A stretch of 45,443 nt of DNA from Clostridium polynesiense (GTDB lineage Bacteria > Bacillota > Clostridia > Clostridiales > Clostridiaceae): positions 1 to 45,443 of the forward strand of contig NZ_CCXI01000132.1 of the NCBI RefSeq assembly GCF_000820705.1, given 5' to 3'. Position numbers and translations under genes: made by a program. The notes under the pieces were generated by a model, which saw nothing but the letters and a program-made list of their open reading frames with translations, did no database searches and was not told where the DNA came from. Shown in pieces: positions 7,385-15,227 of this stretch (positions within the stretch are counted from its first letter, which is position 1; every line of letters starts with the position of its first letter).

Positions 7385-7512
7385 TGTAGCATTTAGTCTA
7401 CACTTTTTTCATTAATCTAATTAAAAACACACCATTTTTCTTATTTAAAGCCTTTTATCTATATGTAGCATATTTTCTACACTTTAAATCTAATTGTATA
7501 AAATTTACTACA
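7385..7512. promoter_or_regulatory. Three TGTA-N10-TACA palindromes, probable enhancer sites
   Basis: TGTAGCATTTAGTCTACA (7385-7402), TGTAGCATATTTTCTACA (7464-7481) and TGTATAAAATTTACTACA (7495-7512) are 18-base dyads. They lie about 150-290 bases upstream of the sigma-54 promoter, the usual distance for activator sites, and the last two are 31 bases apart (three helical turns). The first is flanked by A5 and T6 and could also act as a terminator for the activator gene. Confidence 0.7.
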
Positions 7513-7641
7513 CAACATAAATGATATTCACTTATTATAAATAATAACACCCATCCTGAATAATATTTACCATAAATAACAATCAATTATAACAAGCAGC
7601 AAGTCCTGCTGAAAATAATATTTTCTATAGATGAGCAAAAA

Positions 7642-9342
7642 TTAAATGTATTCATCAATCCTCAGCTTTTGCAGTTTTTTATGAAGAGCCGTCCTATGAA
7701 TTCCAAGCTTCTTAGCAGCTAAGGTCTTATTACCTCCGCAGTCCATAATTGCTCTTTTAATGGCATTTCTCTCTGTATCTTCCAGGATCTCTTTTAAAGA
7801 ATAGTTTTCCTCACTGTATTTGTGGTAATCCTCCTTTACTATGTAGCTTGGAAGGGTTTCTGTGGTAAGAATTTCACCTTTAGACAGCACCATGGCTCTT
7901 TCCATTACATTTTTAAGTTCCCGCACGTTTCCAGGCCAGTTATAGCTTTTTACAGCCTCCATAAAAGCCGGGGAAAACTCTTTAGTAGTCATATAATATC
8001 TTTCAGCGATGGATTTAATTATACTTTTGCAGAGTATAACAACATCCTGTCTTCTTTCCCTTAAAGGAGGAATTTCTATTTTAATTACATTAAGCCTGTA
8101 ATATAAATCACTTCTGAATTTATTATCCTTAATAGCCAGCTCGATGTTCTCATTGGTAGAAGCTATTATCCTGGCATTTAGCTTTATTCTTTTATTTCCT
8201 CCCACCCTTTCGAATTCTTTAGCCTCCAGCACCCTAAGAAGCTTGGACTGCATGTCAATAGGCATGCACCCAATTTCATCCAAAAGTATCGTCCCTCCAT
8301 TTGCCAATTCAAACTTTCCTGTCTTCCCCTCTTTTTTAGCTCCGGTAAAAGCTCCGGATTCATATCCAAAAAGTTCTGACTCCATGAGTTCTCTTGGTAT
8401 AGATGCACAGTTTATAGTGACAAAAGGCCCTCTGCTTCTTAATCCTTCTTTATGAATAGCATGGGCAAAAAGCTCCTTTCCTGTGCCGCTCTCCCCCTGT
8501 ATTAACACGGTTACATCGCTTAAAGAAACCTTTTTCGCTATTTCTTTCTGTTCCATCATTTTATAATCTTCCGTTATGATATCCTTAAAGCCGTATCTCG
8601 CTTCATATATGGTTTCAATTTCCCTTTTATATTTATGTACATTTTTCTCTAATATATCAATCTGCTTAAAGAGCTTTTTCAGCTCCTTTGTGTCTTTAAA
8701 CAAAACCGCTCCAGCTGCTCCTATCACCTCACCATTTTTATATATAGGAATTCTACTGGTAACCGCATTCATACCGTTTATATCCTGAATCTGCATAAGC
8801 TCCTTTTCACCGGTTTTTGCAACTATATGGAGCCTTGTGTTATCGATGATATCAGTAACATGCTTTCCCAGAGCCTCTTCCTCCTTGATGCCAAAGAGAT
8901 TTTCATAATTCCACTTAACCACTATTCCATTTGAATCCACCAGAGCCATTCCATAGTAAAAGGTATCCAAAAGACTTTTTAAAATATCTATTCCTTTTAC
9001 TATGTCCTGAAGCTCATCCTCACCTCTTAAAACCTCATGATAATCCCTTAAGGTAATAAAATATAACCCGCTGAATATGTTTGAAAGAGGAATTTTCACA
9101 ACGGATTTCTTAATACTTCCTACCTTTACTATATCTTTTTCTCCCTCCACAGCATAAGCATCAAAAAATGCTTTGAAGCTCTCCACATAAAGCCCATTAT
9201 CTTTTATAAAGCTTTTATATTTACCATTGCAGTAAAGAATTCTGCCCTCTTCATTCTGAAGAACAATCTCTTCATGAAACACATCGAAAATACTTTTAAA
9301 CAATTCAGTAAGCTTCAATAAATCGCTTTCATTTAACGGCAT
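7642..9342 (-). CDS. Sigma-54-dependent transcriptional activator with PAS domain
   Basis: A 566-residue enhancer-binding protein. An N-terminal region of about 110 residues without a clear family (a divergent PAS-like fold is possible) is followed by a PAS domain (about 125-225), a short coiled coil, an AAA+ domain with Walker A GESGTGKE (about 285), the sigma-54-contacting GAFTGA loop (about 332), Walker B ILLDEIG (about 356), and a C-terminal Fis-type helix-turn-helix (NKTLAAKKLGIHRTALHKKL). No receiver domain is present, so the PAS or N-terminal region likely senses a ligand. The start is ATG at 9342, six bases after AAAGGGTG; GTG at 9351 lies inside that site. It most likely activates ctfAB just downstream. 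Confidence 0.93.
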   Translation of the reverse strand: MPLNESDLLKLTELFKSIFDVFHEEIVLQNEEGRILYCNGKYKSFIKDNGLYVESFKAFFDAYAVEGEKDIVKVGSIKKSVVKIPLSNIFSGLYFITLRDYHEVLRGEDELQDIVKGIDILKSLLDTFYYGMALVDSNGIVVKWNYENLFGIKEEEALGKHVTDIIDNTRLHIVAKTGEKELMQIQDINGMNAVTSRIPIYKNGEVIGAAGAVLFKDTKELKKLFKQIDILEKNVHKYKREIETIYEARYGFKDIITEDYKMMEQKEIAKKVSLSDVTVLIQGESGTGKELFAHAIHKEGLRSRGPFVTINCASIPRELMESELFGYESGAFTGAKKEGKTGKFELANGGTILLDEIGCMPIDMQSKLLRVLEAKEFERVGGNKRIKLNARIIASTNENIELAIKDNKFRSDLYYRLNVIKIEIPPLRERRQDVVILCKSIIKSIAERYYMTTKEFSPAFMEAVKSYNWPGNVRELKNVMERAMVLSKGEILTTETLPSYIVKEDYHKYSEENYSLKEILEDTERNAIKRAIMDCGGNKTLAAKKLGIHRTALHKKLQKLRIDEYI

Positions 9343-9422
9343 ATTTATCACCCTTTATAATATTCCAATTACTTCTATATATTAATTATACTGTAAAACC
9401 ATCTTAAATAATATTCGAAATA

Positions 9423-9456
9423 AAAAAAGATTCTCCAAGCAAGCCTCAGAGAATCT
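9423..9456 (-). terminator. Intrinsic terminator
   Basis: AGATTCTC (9429-9436) pairs with GAGAATCT (9449-9456); the minus strand then reads seven U residues. It lies about 40 bases past the stop of the 151-residue gene at 9496-9951. Confidence 0.8.
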
Positions 9457-9495
9457 CTTTTATAATTCTATTAAATTATTCACAATAAATTTTCT

Positions 9496-9951
9496 TTATT
9501 CTTCATCATATACCGTAAAGGTAAAATCCTCAGGAATCACAGATTTAATAAAATCTGCGTCCTCGTCTTTTAGCCAGCCTGTGACAAATTCACTTCCATA
9601 ATGCTGGCAGCACAACATATACTCATCATCCTTTTTCAGATTTACGCCAAACCACTTTATCTTTCCTTCCTTGTCTAAAGGAGAATTCAAAACTTCCTCA
9701 ATAAATTCAGGACTTATGCTATTTTCAAAGGATACCATCCCCGCAGCATAACTTTCAGTTTTTCTGCCCAGAATTTCTGCTGACTTTACCGCTTCTTTTT
9801 CATCTTCCCAGCAATCCAGCCTAAAGCCTGTACAGGTGTTTATAAAATGCTCAATCAAAGGCTTCCAATAGTGGTAAGTCACAGGAATACTAATCCCGCT
9901 GGATGTGTCTTTAGTTTCATTGTTTTCAAAACTAACATAAAATCTTCCCAT
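9496..9951 (-). CDS. Hypothetical acidic cytoplasmic protein
   Basis: A 151-residue protein with no signal peptide or membrane segment, rich in Glu, Asp and aromatic residues (GRFYVSFENNETKD; CCQHYGSEFVTGWLKDED). Its size, acidity and aromatic content are seen in several polymorphic-toxin immunity families, but no toxin gene is adjacent and I cannot assign it. AAGGAG lies 11 bases before ATG 9951; an in-frame GTG at 9960 is only two bases after it and is less likely. Monocistronic, with its own terminator. Confidence 0.75.
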   Translation of the reverse strand: MGRFYVSFENNETKDTSSGISIPVTYHYWKPLIEHFINTCTGFRLDCWEDEKEAVKSAEILGRKTESYAAGMVSFENSISPEFIEEVLNSPLDKEGKIKWFGVNLKKDDEYMLCCQHYGSEFVTGWLKDEDADFIKSVIPEDFTFTVYDEE

Positions 9952-10076
9952 AATCTTCACTACTCCTTTATAAAATTAATATCCCTGAATTTATTCAAGT
10001 ATATGTTAATATTATTCTTCCATAAAGATATGAGAAAATCCTCTATTATAGTAAAAATATTTATTTAAATAAAATA

Positions 10077-10196
10077 TTAAACAGATTCTTTACCACCTCT
10101 GAGAGGCAAAGCATACGGGCAGCAGCAAATTTCGTTAAATTCCCTAATAAAAGATACATACTCATGAATATTTTTCCAGTATACCATGGCTCTCAT
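10077..10196 (-). CDS. Candidate 39-residue Cys-containing small protein
   Basis: ATG at 10196 with AGAAAGGT nine bases upstream; the product begins MRAMVYWKNIHEYV, contains a CCCPY motif and ends RGGKESV. Three consecutive Cys followed by Pro suggest metal or thiol chemistry, but nothing is recognised. It runs divergently from the gene at 10287 and could also be the 5' remnant of a longer gene. Support is the binding site and the protein-like composition only. Confidence 0.45.
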   Translation of the reverse strand: MRAMVYWKNIHEYVSFIREFNEICCCPYALPLRGGKESV

Positions 10197-10241
10197 ATGT
10201 CACCGACCTTTCTAAGCAAAAAAATAATAGGTAAGTAATAA

Positions 10242-10283
10242 AAATCACTCTCTTTTCATTTATTATAGAGAAGGGAGTGATTT
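10242..10283 (+). promoter_or_regulatory. 16-base-pair hairpin covering a ribosome binding site
   Basis: AAATCACTC (10242-10250) pairs perfectly with GAGTGATTT (10275-10283), and seven more pairs, two of them G-U, continue inward to a 10-base loop. On the plus strand it sequesters the AGGGAG site of the TTG-start gene at 10287. On the minus strand it ends in U residues and could terminate antisense transcription. Confidence 0.6.
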
Positions 10284-10286
10284 AAT

Positions 10287-10505
10287 TTGATAGATTTTAA
10301 AAACTGTACTCCAGAAGAGCTGAGTCTGGCTGCGGAAGCCTTTGCTCTAACCCTTACTAAAAATCAGGATGCAGATTATATAAATGTTTTAGGGAATTTT
10401 GTAGTTGCTGTTGGAAGCATTATGCTTACCATAGCTGCTCAAAGGGAGTTTTTGGAGAGTTTAAATAAAAAAGAAAAACAACCTGAAAAACCCCTTAATC
10501 ACTAA
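10287..10505 (+). CDS. 72-residue small hydrophobic protein
   Basis: TTG start nine bases after AAGGGAG. The N-terminal third is acidic and Cys-containing (DFKNCTPEELSLAAEAFALTL); a hydrophobic segment follows at about 33-52 (YINVLGNFVVAVGSIMLTIAA), then a charged tail rich in Lys, Glu and Pro. It resembles a family of about 70-residue Firmicutes proteins annotated only as domains of unknown function (DUF6774-like, from memory). It may be a single-pass membrane protein or a soluble helical bundle. The hairpin over its binding site points to translational control. Confidence 0.7.
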   Translation: MIDFKNCTPEELSLAAEAFALTLTKNQDADYINVLGNFVVAVGSIMLTIAAQREFLESLNKKEKQPEKPLNH

Positions 10506-10857
10506 ATATTTTTCAGAAGGATTTCACAATAATAATTGGATTTGTCCTGCAGTATACTCTGTAGGGCTTTATTCTTTATTAATAATTATAGATATAATTC
10601 ATATTTATAAAAGTAGTCCTTAGGTATAAACCATTTAAGGATTTTATAAATATAATCATGTTAATATTATATACCTGTAAATCTTTAGTCAAATATTAGT
10701 AAAACAATGAATTTAATAGCCTTAATCAGATGAGTATAAACTAATTCATGCTATATTATAAAAAAATAAATTATCGATTATTATTTTTTATTATAGATTT
10801 GGTATAACTCTGAAATATGTATTAGAATAGTATATAAAAAGAAGGAGGTTATTATAA
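10506..10857. other. Intergenic region, no gene seen
   Basis: AT-rich spacer ahead of the phosphatidyltransferase gene. It contains an A/T-only inverted repeat around 10760-10790 and probably the promoter of the downstream genes, but no convincing -35/-10 pair. Nothing else was seen. Confidence 0.4.
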
Positions 10858-11415
10858 ATGAAGATAAACTCAAAAGAACTTTTTAGCATTCCTAATATTC
10901 TCAGTTATATAAGAATACTGCTCATACCCTTTTTCTTAAAAACTTATATATATGCAGCTGCTCCGAAGGATTATTATGTAGCTTCCTTCATTATATTGCT
11001 GTCTGGGCTTACAGATTTAGTAGATGGATATATAGCGAGAAAATACAATATGATAACGGAACTTGGAAAAGCAATAGATCCAATTGCAGACAAGCTTACT
11101 CAGGGTGCCATAGTGCTTTGTTTAATGATTAGATTAAAAGGGATGTTTGTTCCTTTAGTGGTTATATTTATATTAAAAGAGCTTTTTATGGCAATATCCT
11201 GTCTTGTGCTTTTAAGAAAGAGAAAAAAACTGGATGGGGCAAAGTGGTTTGGAAAGGTATCTACCGCTGTGTTTTATATTAATATGTTTATAATTATAGC
11301 AATTCCAGGTCTTAATACCACTGCGGTTAATATATTAATCTGTATTTCTGCATTTTTTATGCTTTTGTCCTTTGCACTGTATATACCTGCTTTTAAAAAT
11401 TTGTATAAATCTTAA
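10858..11415 (+). CDS. pgsA: CDP-alcohol phosphatidyltransferase (phosphatidylglycerophosphate-synthase-like)
   Basis: An integral membrane enzyme, 185 residues, with about five or six hydrophobic segments. It carries the CDP-alcohol motif D-G-x2-A-R-x8-G-x3-D-x3-D, seen as DGYIARKYNMITELGKAIDPIAD (positions about 58-80); the Asp residues bind the metal and CDP-diacylglycerol. The probable reaction is CDP-diacylglycerol plus glycerol-3-phosphate to phosphatidylglycerophosphate. The ATG follows AAGGAGGT. Cardiolipin synthase comes 38 bases later, so a phospholipid operon is likely. A second pgsA may exist elsewhere in the genome, which would make this an auxiliary copy. Confidence 0.85.
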   Translation: MKINSKELFSIPNILSYIRILLIPFFLKTYIYAAAPKDYYVASFIILLSGLTDLVDGYIARKYNMITELGKAIDPIADKLTQGAIVLCLMIRLKGMFVPLVVIFILKELFMAISCLVLLRKRKKLDGAKWFGKVSTAVFYINMFIIIAIPGLNTTAVNILICISAFFMLLSFALYIPAFKNLYKS

Positions 11416-11453
11416 ACTCAGTTTTCAAGGAATAACTTAGAAGGTGAAATAGA

Positions 11454-12881
11454 ATGAGCATTGAAGCAATTATATTTATAATCAATTTATTATTAATTAT
11501 TTCCGTAGTATTTATTGAATACAAAAACCCTAATGAAGCCCTGCTGTGGGTAGCAGTCTTATGCTTTCTGCCTGTAGCAGGAATCATTTTTTATCTGATA
11601 TTCGGATCAACCTTTGGTATAAAACTTACCTATATGATTAGAAATAATAAGCTTAATAACGGATATAGACAAGTCCTTTATAAACAGCTGGAGCAGATAA
11701 AAAACCAGCATCTCGCTTCTTCAAGCCTGAACGAAAATCAGCTTGCAGCTATGGTGAGATTTAATTTAAATTATAGCGAAAGCCTTATTACCCAAAATAA
11801 TAGGATAGAGCAAATCGTAGGCGGAGAAGAAAAGTATAAGAGAATGTTTAGTGATATGCTCTCCGCTGAAAAAAGCATTCATGTACAGTATTACTCTATA
11901 CATAATGATATAATCGGTAAAAAACTCATTGATATCTTGGCTTTAAAGGCCTCACAGGGTTTAAAGGTTCTGGTTATGTACGACGGCATAGGCAGCATTA
12001 CCACCCCCAAAAGCCTGTTTAAGCCTCTTATGGATGCAGGAGGTGAGGTAAAGCGTTTAAAACCCTTCCTTACCCATTTTCGAAATCATAGAAAAATAGT
12101 AGTTATTGATGGGAAGATCGCATATACCGGAGGAATGAATATAGGAAAACAGTATGTAAACCTTCATAAGGTTAAGACCCCCTGGAGGGACACCCAGATA
12201 AGGATTCAGGGAGACGGGGTTTATATACTTCAATACTACTTTCTTTCTGACTGGTTTTATTCCAATAAACCTAAATCTATAAAAATCAAAGAGGAAGAAT
12301 TAGCTTCTTTATTTCCTGAACATTCTATTAAGGATGAATTGTTCTGTCAGTTTGTTGCAGGAGGGGTAAACACCCATAAAGAATATACTAAAATGAGCTA
12401 TTTAAAGATGATAACTTCAGCTAAGAAGAAAATATATCTTCAATCTCCTTATTTTATACCTGACAACACCTTAATGGATGCTTTTAAAATGGCCGCAGCC
12501 TCCGGTGTGGATATTAATATAATGATTCCTAATATAAGTCCAAGCTTTTTCCTGGAACCTGTAGGAAACTATTATATCAGTGAGCTTATAGATTACGGAG
12601 TAAAAGTATATAAGTATAAGGGCTATATCCATGCTAAAACAATGTCCATTGATTCTATAGCTTCCTGTATAGGCTCTGTGAATATGGATATGAGAAGCCT
12701 CCAGGTGGATGATGAAATATGCGCTTTTATATATGATGACCATTTTGCAGAAGAATATGAAAAAATATTTGAGAAGGATATAAAAAACTCTATAGAGCTC
12801 GACTATGAAGCTTTTAAAAACAGAGGTTTAAAAGAAAGGATTTTAGAGAGATTTTTTAGATTATTTGCTCCTCTTATGTAA
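11454..12881 (+). CDS. cls: Cardiolipin synthase
   Basis: Membrane-bound phospholipase-D-family enzyme that condenses two phosphatidylglycerols into cardiolipin and glycerol. Two N-terminal transmembrane helices (about 4-22 and 30-50) are followed by two catalytic HKD motifs: HRKIVVID (His212, Lys214, Asp219) with TGGMN downstream, and HAKTMSID (His393, Lys395, Asp400) with GSVNMD downstream. At 475 residues it is full length for bacterial ClsA. The ATG follows AGAAGGTG. Co-oriented with and close behind the phosphatidyltransferase gene, which makes its substrate precursor. Confidence 0.95.
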   Translation: MSIEAIIFIINLLLIISVVFIEYKNPNEALLWVAVLCFLPVAGIIFYLIFGSTFGIKLTYMIRNNKLNNGYRQVLYKQLEQIKNQHLASSSLNENQLAAMVRFNLNYSESLITQNNRIEQIVGGEEKYKRMFSDMLSAEKSIHVQYYSIHNDIIGKKLIDILALKASQGLKVLVMYDGIGSITTPKSLFKPLMDAGGEVKRLKPFLTHFRNHRKIVVIDGKIAYTGGMNIGKQYVNLHKVKTPWRDTQIRIQGDGVYILQYYFLSDWFYSNKPKSIKIKEEELASLFPEHSIKDELFCQFVAGGVNTHKEYTKMSYLKMITSAKKKIYLQSPYFIPDNTLMDAFKMAAASGVDINIMIPNISPSFFLEPVGNYYISELIDYGVKVYKYKGYIHAKTMSIDSIASCIGSVNMDMRSLQVDDEICAFIYDDHFAEEYEKIFEKDIKNSIELDYEAFKNRGLKERILERFFRLFAPLM

Positions 12882-12970
12882 TCTATTGATAGAAATATTT
12901 GTTATAAAATGCTTCATTTGATATAATTGTAGTATAATCTACAAATCTTAACCAATAGGTGGTAAGCATT

Positions 12971-14044
12971 ATGAATATAGAAAAAAAACGTGCCTTTATT
13001 ATAAACTTTTTATACTATATTTTAGTTGCGTTTATAATAATCGTCATTTTTAGATTTGGTCTTTTTTGGTTTATGCCATTTATACTGGGCTTTACCATTG
13101 CCTTTATATTAAGACCCTCAATAAAGCTTATATCAGAGAAGCTGAAAATTCATTACAAGCTGGCTGCCTCAGTAATGCTCATCCTTTTCTTCGGCACAGT
13201 AGGTGTATTTATAGTTTTAATAACTATGAAAATATTTCTCATGCTTAAGGATGTGTTTTATAAGCTGCCGGATATTTATACATACAGCATCGAACCAGCA
13301 GTTACAGTTTTACTGGACAATCTTGAAGCCTTGGTATCTCCTATAGCTCCTAATCTGGTAGAAGGATTTTCAAACATCGCTCCTAATTTTACACAGAGCT
13401 TAACAAGTATTGTTACCTCAGTTTCTTCCAAAGCAGTTGCCAGCATTACAGGAATTGCAAAATCTGTGCCAAGCTTCTTTATCGGCTTAATATTCACCAT
13501 AATTTCAACCTTTTTCTTCACTTTAGACTATGATAAAATAACAGGTTTTATCCTAAAGCAATTCTCAGAAAAAAATAAAAGCATCATTTTTGATGTAAGA
13601 AATTATATGGTAGGAAGTGTATTCAAGCTTGTAAAGGCATATGGGATATTAATGACTCTTACCTTTGTGGAACTGTCTATAGGATTTTCAATATTAAGGC
13701 TTGAAAATGCAATGGTAGTAGCCGCTTTAATCGCTATGGTAGATATACTTCCGGTATTAGGGACAGGGGGAATACTGATTCCCTGGACAATTATAGAGTT
13801 AATAAAAGGGAATATTGCTTTTGCTGTAGGTCTCATTATTATATATCTAGTGATAACAGTAGTAAGAAACATATTAGAGCCTAAGATAGTGGGACAGCAG
13901 ATTGGCCTCCATCCTTTAGCAACTCTTATGTCTATGTTTATCGGTGTTAAAGTCTTTGGATTTTTAGGTATATTTATTATGCCTATACTTGTAATAATCG
14001 CAAAAAACCTAAACAGCAGCAAAAAAATCCATTTGTTTAAGTAA
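12971..14044 (+). CDS. AI-2E/PerM-family membrane protein, sporulation protein YtvI-like
   Basis: 357 residues with about eight hydrophobic segments in the order typical of the AI-2E transporter/PerM superfamily: three helices at the N-terminus, a long extracytoplasmic amphipathic region (about 95-165), then helices including VVAALIAMVDILPVLGTGG and the conserved VRNILEPKIVGQQIGLHPLATLMSMFIGV motif near the C-terminus. YtvI proteins of spore formers have this length; the transported molecule is unknown. The start is ATG at 12971, eight bases after AGGTGG; an upstream GTG at 12959 overlaps that site. Last gene before a strong terminator. Confidence 0.85.
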   Translation: MNIEKKRAFIINFLYYILVAFIIIVIFRFGLFWFMPFILGFTIAFILRPSIKLISEKLKIHYKLAASVMLILFFGTVGVFIVLITMKIFLMLKDVFYKLPDIYTYSIEPAVTVLLDNLEALVSPIAPNLVEGFSNIAPNFTQSLTSIVTSVSSKAVASITGIAKSVPSFFIGLIFTIISTFFFTLDYDKITGFILKQFSEKNKSIIFDVRNYMVGSVFKLVKAYGILMTLTFVELSIGFSILRLENAMVVAALIAMVDILPVLGTGGILIPWTIIELIKGNIAFAVGLIIIYLVITVVRNILEPKIVGQQIGLHPLATLMSMFIGVKVFGFLGIFIMPILVIIAKNLNSSKKIHLFK

Positions 14045-14047
14045 AAT

Positions 14048-14080
14048 AAAGCCAGCAGATATCTCAATTCTGCTGGCTTT
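14048..14080. terminator. Bidirectional terminator between convergent genes
   Basis: AAAGCCAGCAGA (14048-14059) pairs perfectly with 14069-14080. It serves the YtvI-like gene on the plus strand and the small membrane protein gene on the minus strand. Confidence 0.85.
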
Positions 14081-14091
14081 AAAATTTAATT

Positions 14092-14403
14092 TCACCTTAT
14101 ATTATATCTCTCCATTAGAAGCTGTTTTTTAATATTGAGCTCTTCTTCCGAGAAAAACTCTTTTATTTCATTTAAAAACTCTAAGCTTTTCTTATATTTT
14201 TCTTCTTTTAGTCGCCTAAAAGCTTTATCCTTTAATGCCTTTGAGATTTTATTATATTCGTCTATAGTAATTATATTTTGAAATTTAAGCAGAGATAATG
14301 TGTTTTGTTTATCTGCCTTTATTTTCGGATTTAAAGCTAGTCTTACAGCAAAATATATAATTAAAAACAAAATAACTATTGCCCACAGTAAATCGAAAGC
14401 CAT
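14092..14403 (-). CDS. Small single-pass membrane protein of unknown function
   Basis: 103 residues: one N-terminal transmembrane helix (about 4-25, LLWAIVILFLIIYFAVRLAL), then a Lys/Glu-rich helical cytoplasmic part (about 30-103) likely to form a coiled coil. The central segment ALKDKAFRRLKEEKYKK is very basic. The ATG follows a GGGGGAT site. It lies about 35 bases after the isomerase gene on the same strand and may be co-transcribed. No family recognised. Confidence 0.75.
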   Translation of the reverse strand: MAFDLLWAIVILFLIIYFAVRLALNPKIKADKQNTLSLLKFQNIITIDEYNKISKALKDKAFRRLKEEKYKKSLEFLNEIKEFFSEEELNIKKQLLMERYNIR

Positions 14404-14437
14404 AATAAAAATATCCCCCTCATATATAAATAAAAAT

Positions 14438-15205
14438 TTATTTTAAATATCCTAATTTTTTTAACAGCTTTAGAGACTCAATTATCCCCTTAGTGTTAAA
14501 CACCTCCAGGCACCAGGAAGCTTTAGTCGCCTTTGCCTTTAACAGCTCTAAGGTTACTGACATATCTATGCTTCCTTCAAGAAGAGAGTTATGATAATCA
14601 AAGCTTCCGTCATTATTGTGGAGGTGAACATAGTCTATTTTGTCCTCTAATCCTTCTATCCAGTGCTTTATGGTATTTTTAGAAGCGGCATTAGCATGTC
14701 CAATATCAAAGCAGGCTGTAAAGTTCGGATGGTTTATATATTCAATAAGCTCTTTAATGAGTCTATAATCATCATCAAAAACATTTTCAATGTGAAATTT
14801 CATGGAATCTATTTTATCTTTAATAAATTCTTCCCAAAACACTTTAGAATTTTCAAGCCATTCCTCTCCATAGCTGACCTTTGGAATAAAACCGCTGTGA
14901 AATATCATACGCCCAGCATTCAAGCTTTTTGCTGCTTCATAGCTCTGCTGAAATCTCTCCATGGTAACCTTTCTTACGTACTTATCAGGACTTCCTGGAG
15001 ACATGTCTATAAAGGGGCCATGAATTGTAATTTCTCTGTTATCTAAAAAACCTTCCATATCCCTTTTGTATTCTTTTAAATAATGATCACAATCATCCAG
15101 GATCATGGCGCTTCCAAAGTTTACAATTTCTAAATTAACCTTATATTCTTTTAAAATATCCTGCATTTCTTCTGTTTTTATAAGATGTGATGCATATATA
15201 TTCAA
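14438..15205 (-). CDS. Sugar phosphate isomerase/epimerase, xylose-isomerase-like TIM barrel
   Basis: A 255-residue single-domain TIM barrel of the AP-endonuclease-2 superfamily. Metal-binding segments visible in order: ITIHGPFIDMSPGS, RMIFHSGF, FHIENVFDD (Glu), ACFDIGHANA (Asp, His), YVHLHNNDG (His, Asp) and WCLEVFN (Glu). Such proteins isomerise or epimerise sugars or inositols, or act on related keto compounds; the substrate cannot be told. The TTG start follows GAGGTG. The neighbours on the strand are an antiporter and a small membrane protein, which do not indicate a pathway. Confidence 0.85.
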   Translation of the reverse strand: MNIYASHLIKTEEMQDILKEYKVNLEIVNFGSAMILDDCDHYLKEYKRDMEGFLDNREITIHGPFIDMSPGSPDKYVRKVTMERFQQSYEAAKSLNAGRMIFHSGFIPKVSYGEEWLENSKVFWEEFIKDKIDSMKFHIENVFDDDYRLIKELIEYINHPNFTACFDIGHANAASKNTIKHWIEGLEDKIDYVHLHNNDGSFDYHNSLLEGSIDMSVTLELLKAKATKASWCLEVFNTKGIIESLKLLKKLGYLK

Positions 15206-15227
15206 ATTTTCACCTCTTCCTTTGCTT

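Noticed and set aside
10755-10800. A/T-only inverted repeat before the phosphatidyltransferase gene
   Set aside because: No G-C pairs, so a functional hairpin is unlikely in such AT-rich DNA.
13276-14067. Long minus-strand open frames opposite the YtvI-like gene
   Set aside because: They mirror the codon structure of the real membrane-protein gene and have no ribosome sites.
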